The notes below the pieces were generated by a model. That model made no database searches. It was not told the DNA's origin and worked only from the letters and a program-made list of their open reading frames with translations. From Ktedonobacterales bacterium (GTDB lineage Bacteria > Chloroflexota > Ktedonobacteria > Ktedonobacterales > JADMIN01), in assembly GCA_015478575.1 (NCBI GenBank), contig JADMIN010000169.1:1-6167 (forward strand): 6,167 nucleotides of DNA. Direction: 5' to 3'. Both the position numbers and the translations under genes were made by a program. Positions 6,163-6,167 of the stretch are shown here, in pieces. How positions within the stretch are numbered: position 1 is the first letter of the stretch; each line of letters opens with the position of its first letter.

Positions 6163-6167
6163 CGTCG

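Noticed and set aside
1..6167. A complete toxin-antitoxin pair or multi-gene defence operon
   Set aside because: Only the HigA-like component is present, no toxin gene is in view, and the gene orientations exclude an operon within the window.

Overview
The window is G+C-rich bacterial DNA, roughly two-thirds G+C by eye, with four protein genes and short gaps between them. I see no rRNA, tRNA, CRISPR array, transposase or integrase. The mix of a long 40-residue-period TPR protein, a lipid-anchored cupredoxin and defence-type genes resembles Chloroflexota (Ktedonobacter or Roseiflexus type). That placement is a low-confidence inference from protein style, not from a marker gene.

Layout. (1) Positions 1-2418 (+) hold the 3' part of a large TPR protein. 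The reading frame is open to the left edge, so the N-terminus lies outside the window. Seventeen TPR units of exactly 120 bp run in phase from 214 to 2253. (2) Positions 2419-2630 are non-coding, with a hairpin over the TPR stop codon and short G-rich direct repeats. (3) Positions 2631-3011 (-) encode a small exported lipoprotein with a complete type-1 copper site (H65, C113, H116, M119). (4) Positions 3012-3246 are a divergent intergenic region with a convincing extended -10 promoter and a strong Shine-Dalgarno for the next gene. (5) Positions 3247-4950 (+) encode a DUF262-DUF1524 protein of the GmrSD/SspE/BrxU class, a probable modification-dependent (type IV-like) restriction enzyme in one chain. 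(6) Positions 4951-5049 are a convergent gap with a small hairpin. (7) Positions 5050-6162 (-) encode a HigA-like helix-turn-helix domain fused to an ImmA/IrrE zinc metallopeptidase.

How the genes may relate. The DUF262-DUF1524 nuclease and the HTH-ImmA/IrrE protein are both typical of defence and accessory regions and lie tail to tail 99 bp apart. The TPR protein looks like the sensor half of a STAND/NB-ARC-type protein, a class that also includes regulators and defence proteins. The cupredoxin is an ordinary envelope electron carrier with no obvious link to the others. No two genes form a clear operon: the two pairs at the left and right ends converge and the middle pair diverges. The right edge cuts just 5 bp before the ATG of the HTH-peptidase gene, so any upstream toxin partner would be out of view. 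I find no demonstrable new multi-gene system; the best leads are the compact nuclease, the HTH-peptidase fusion and the uninterrupted TPR array.
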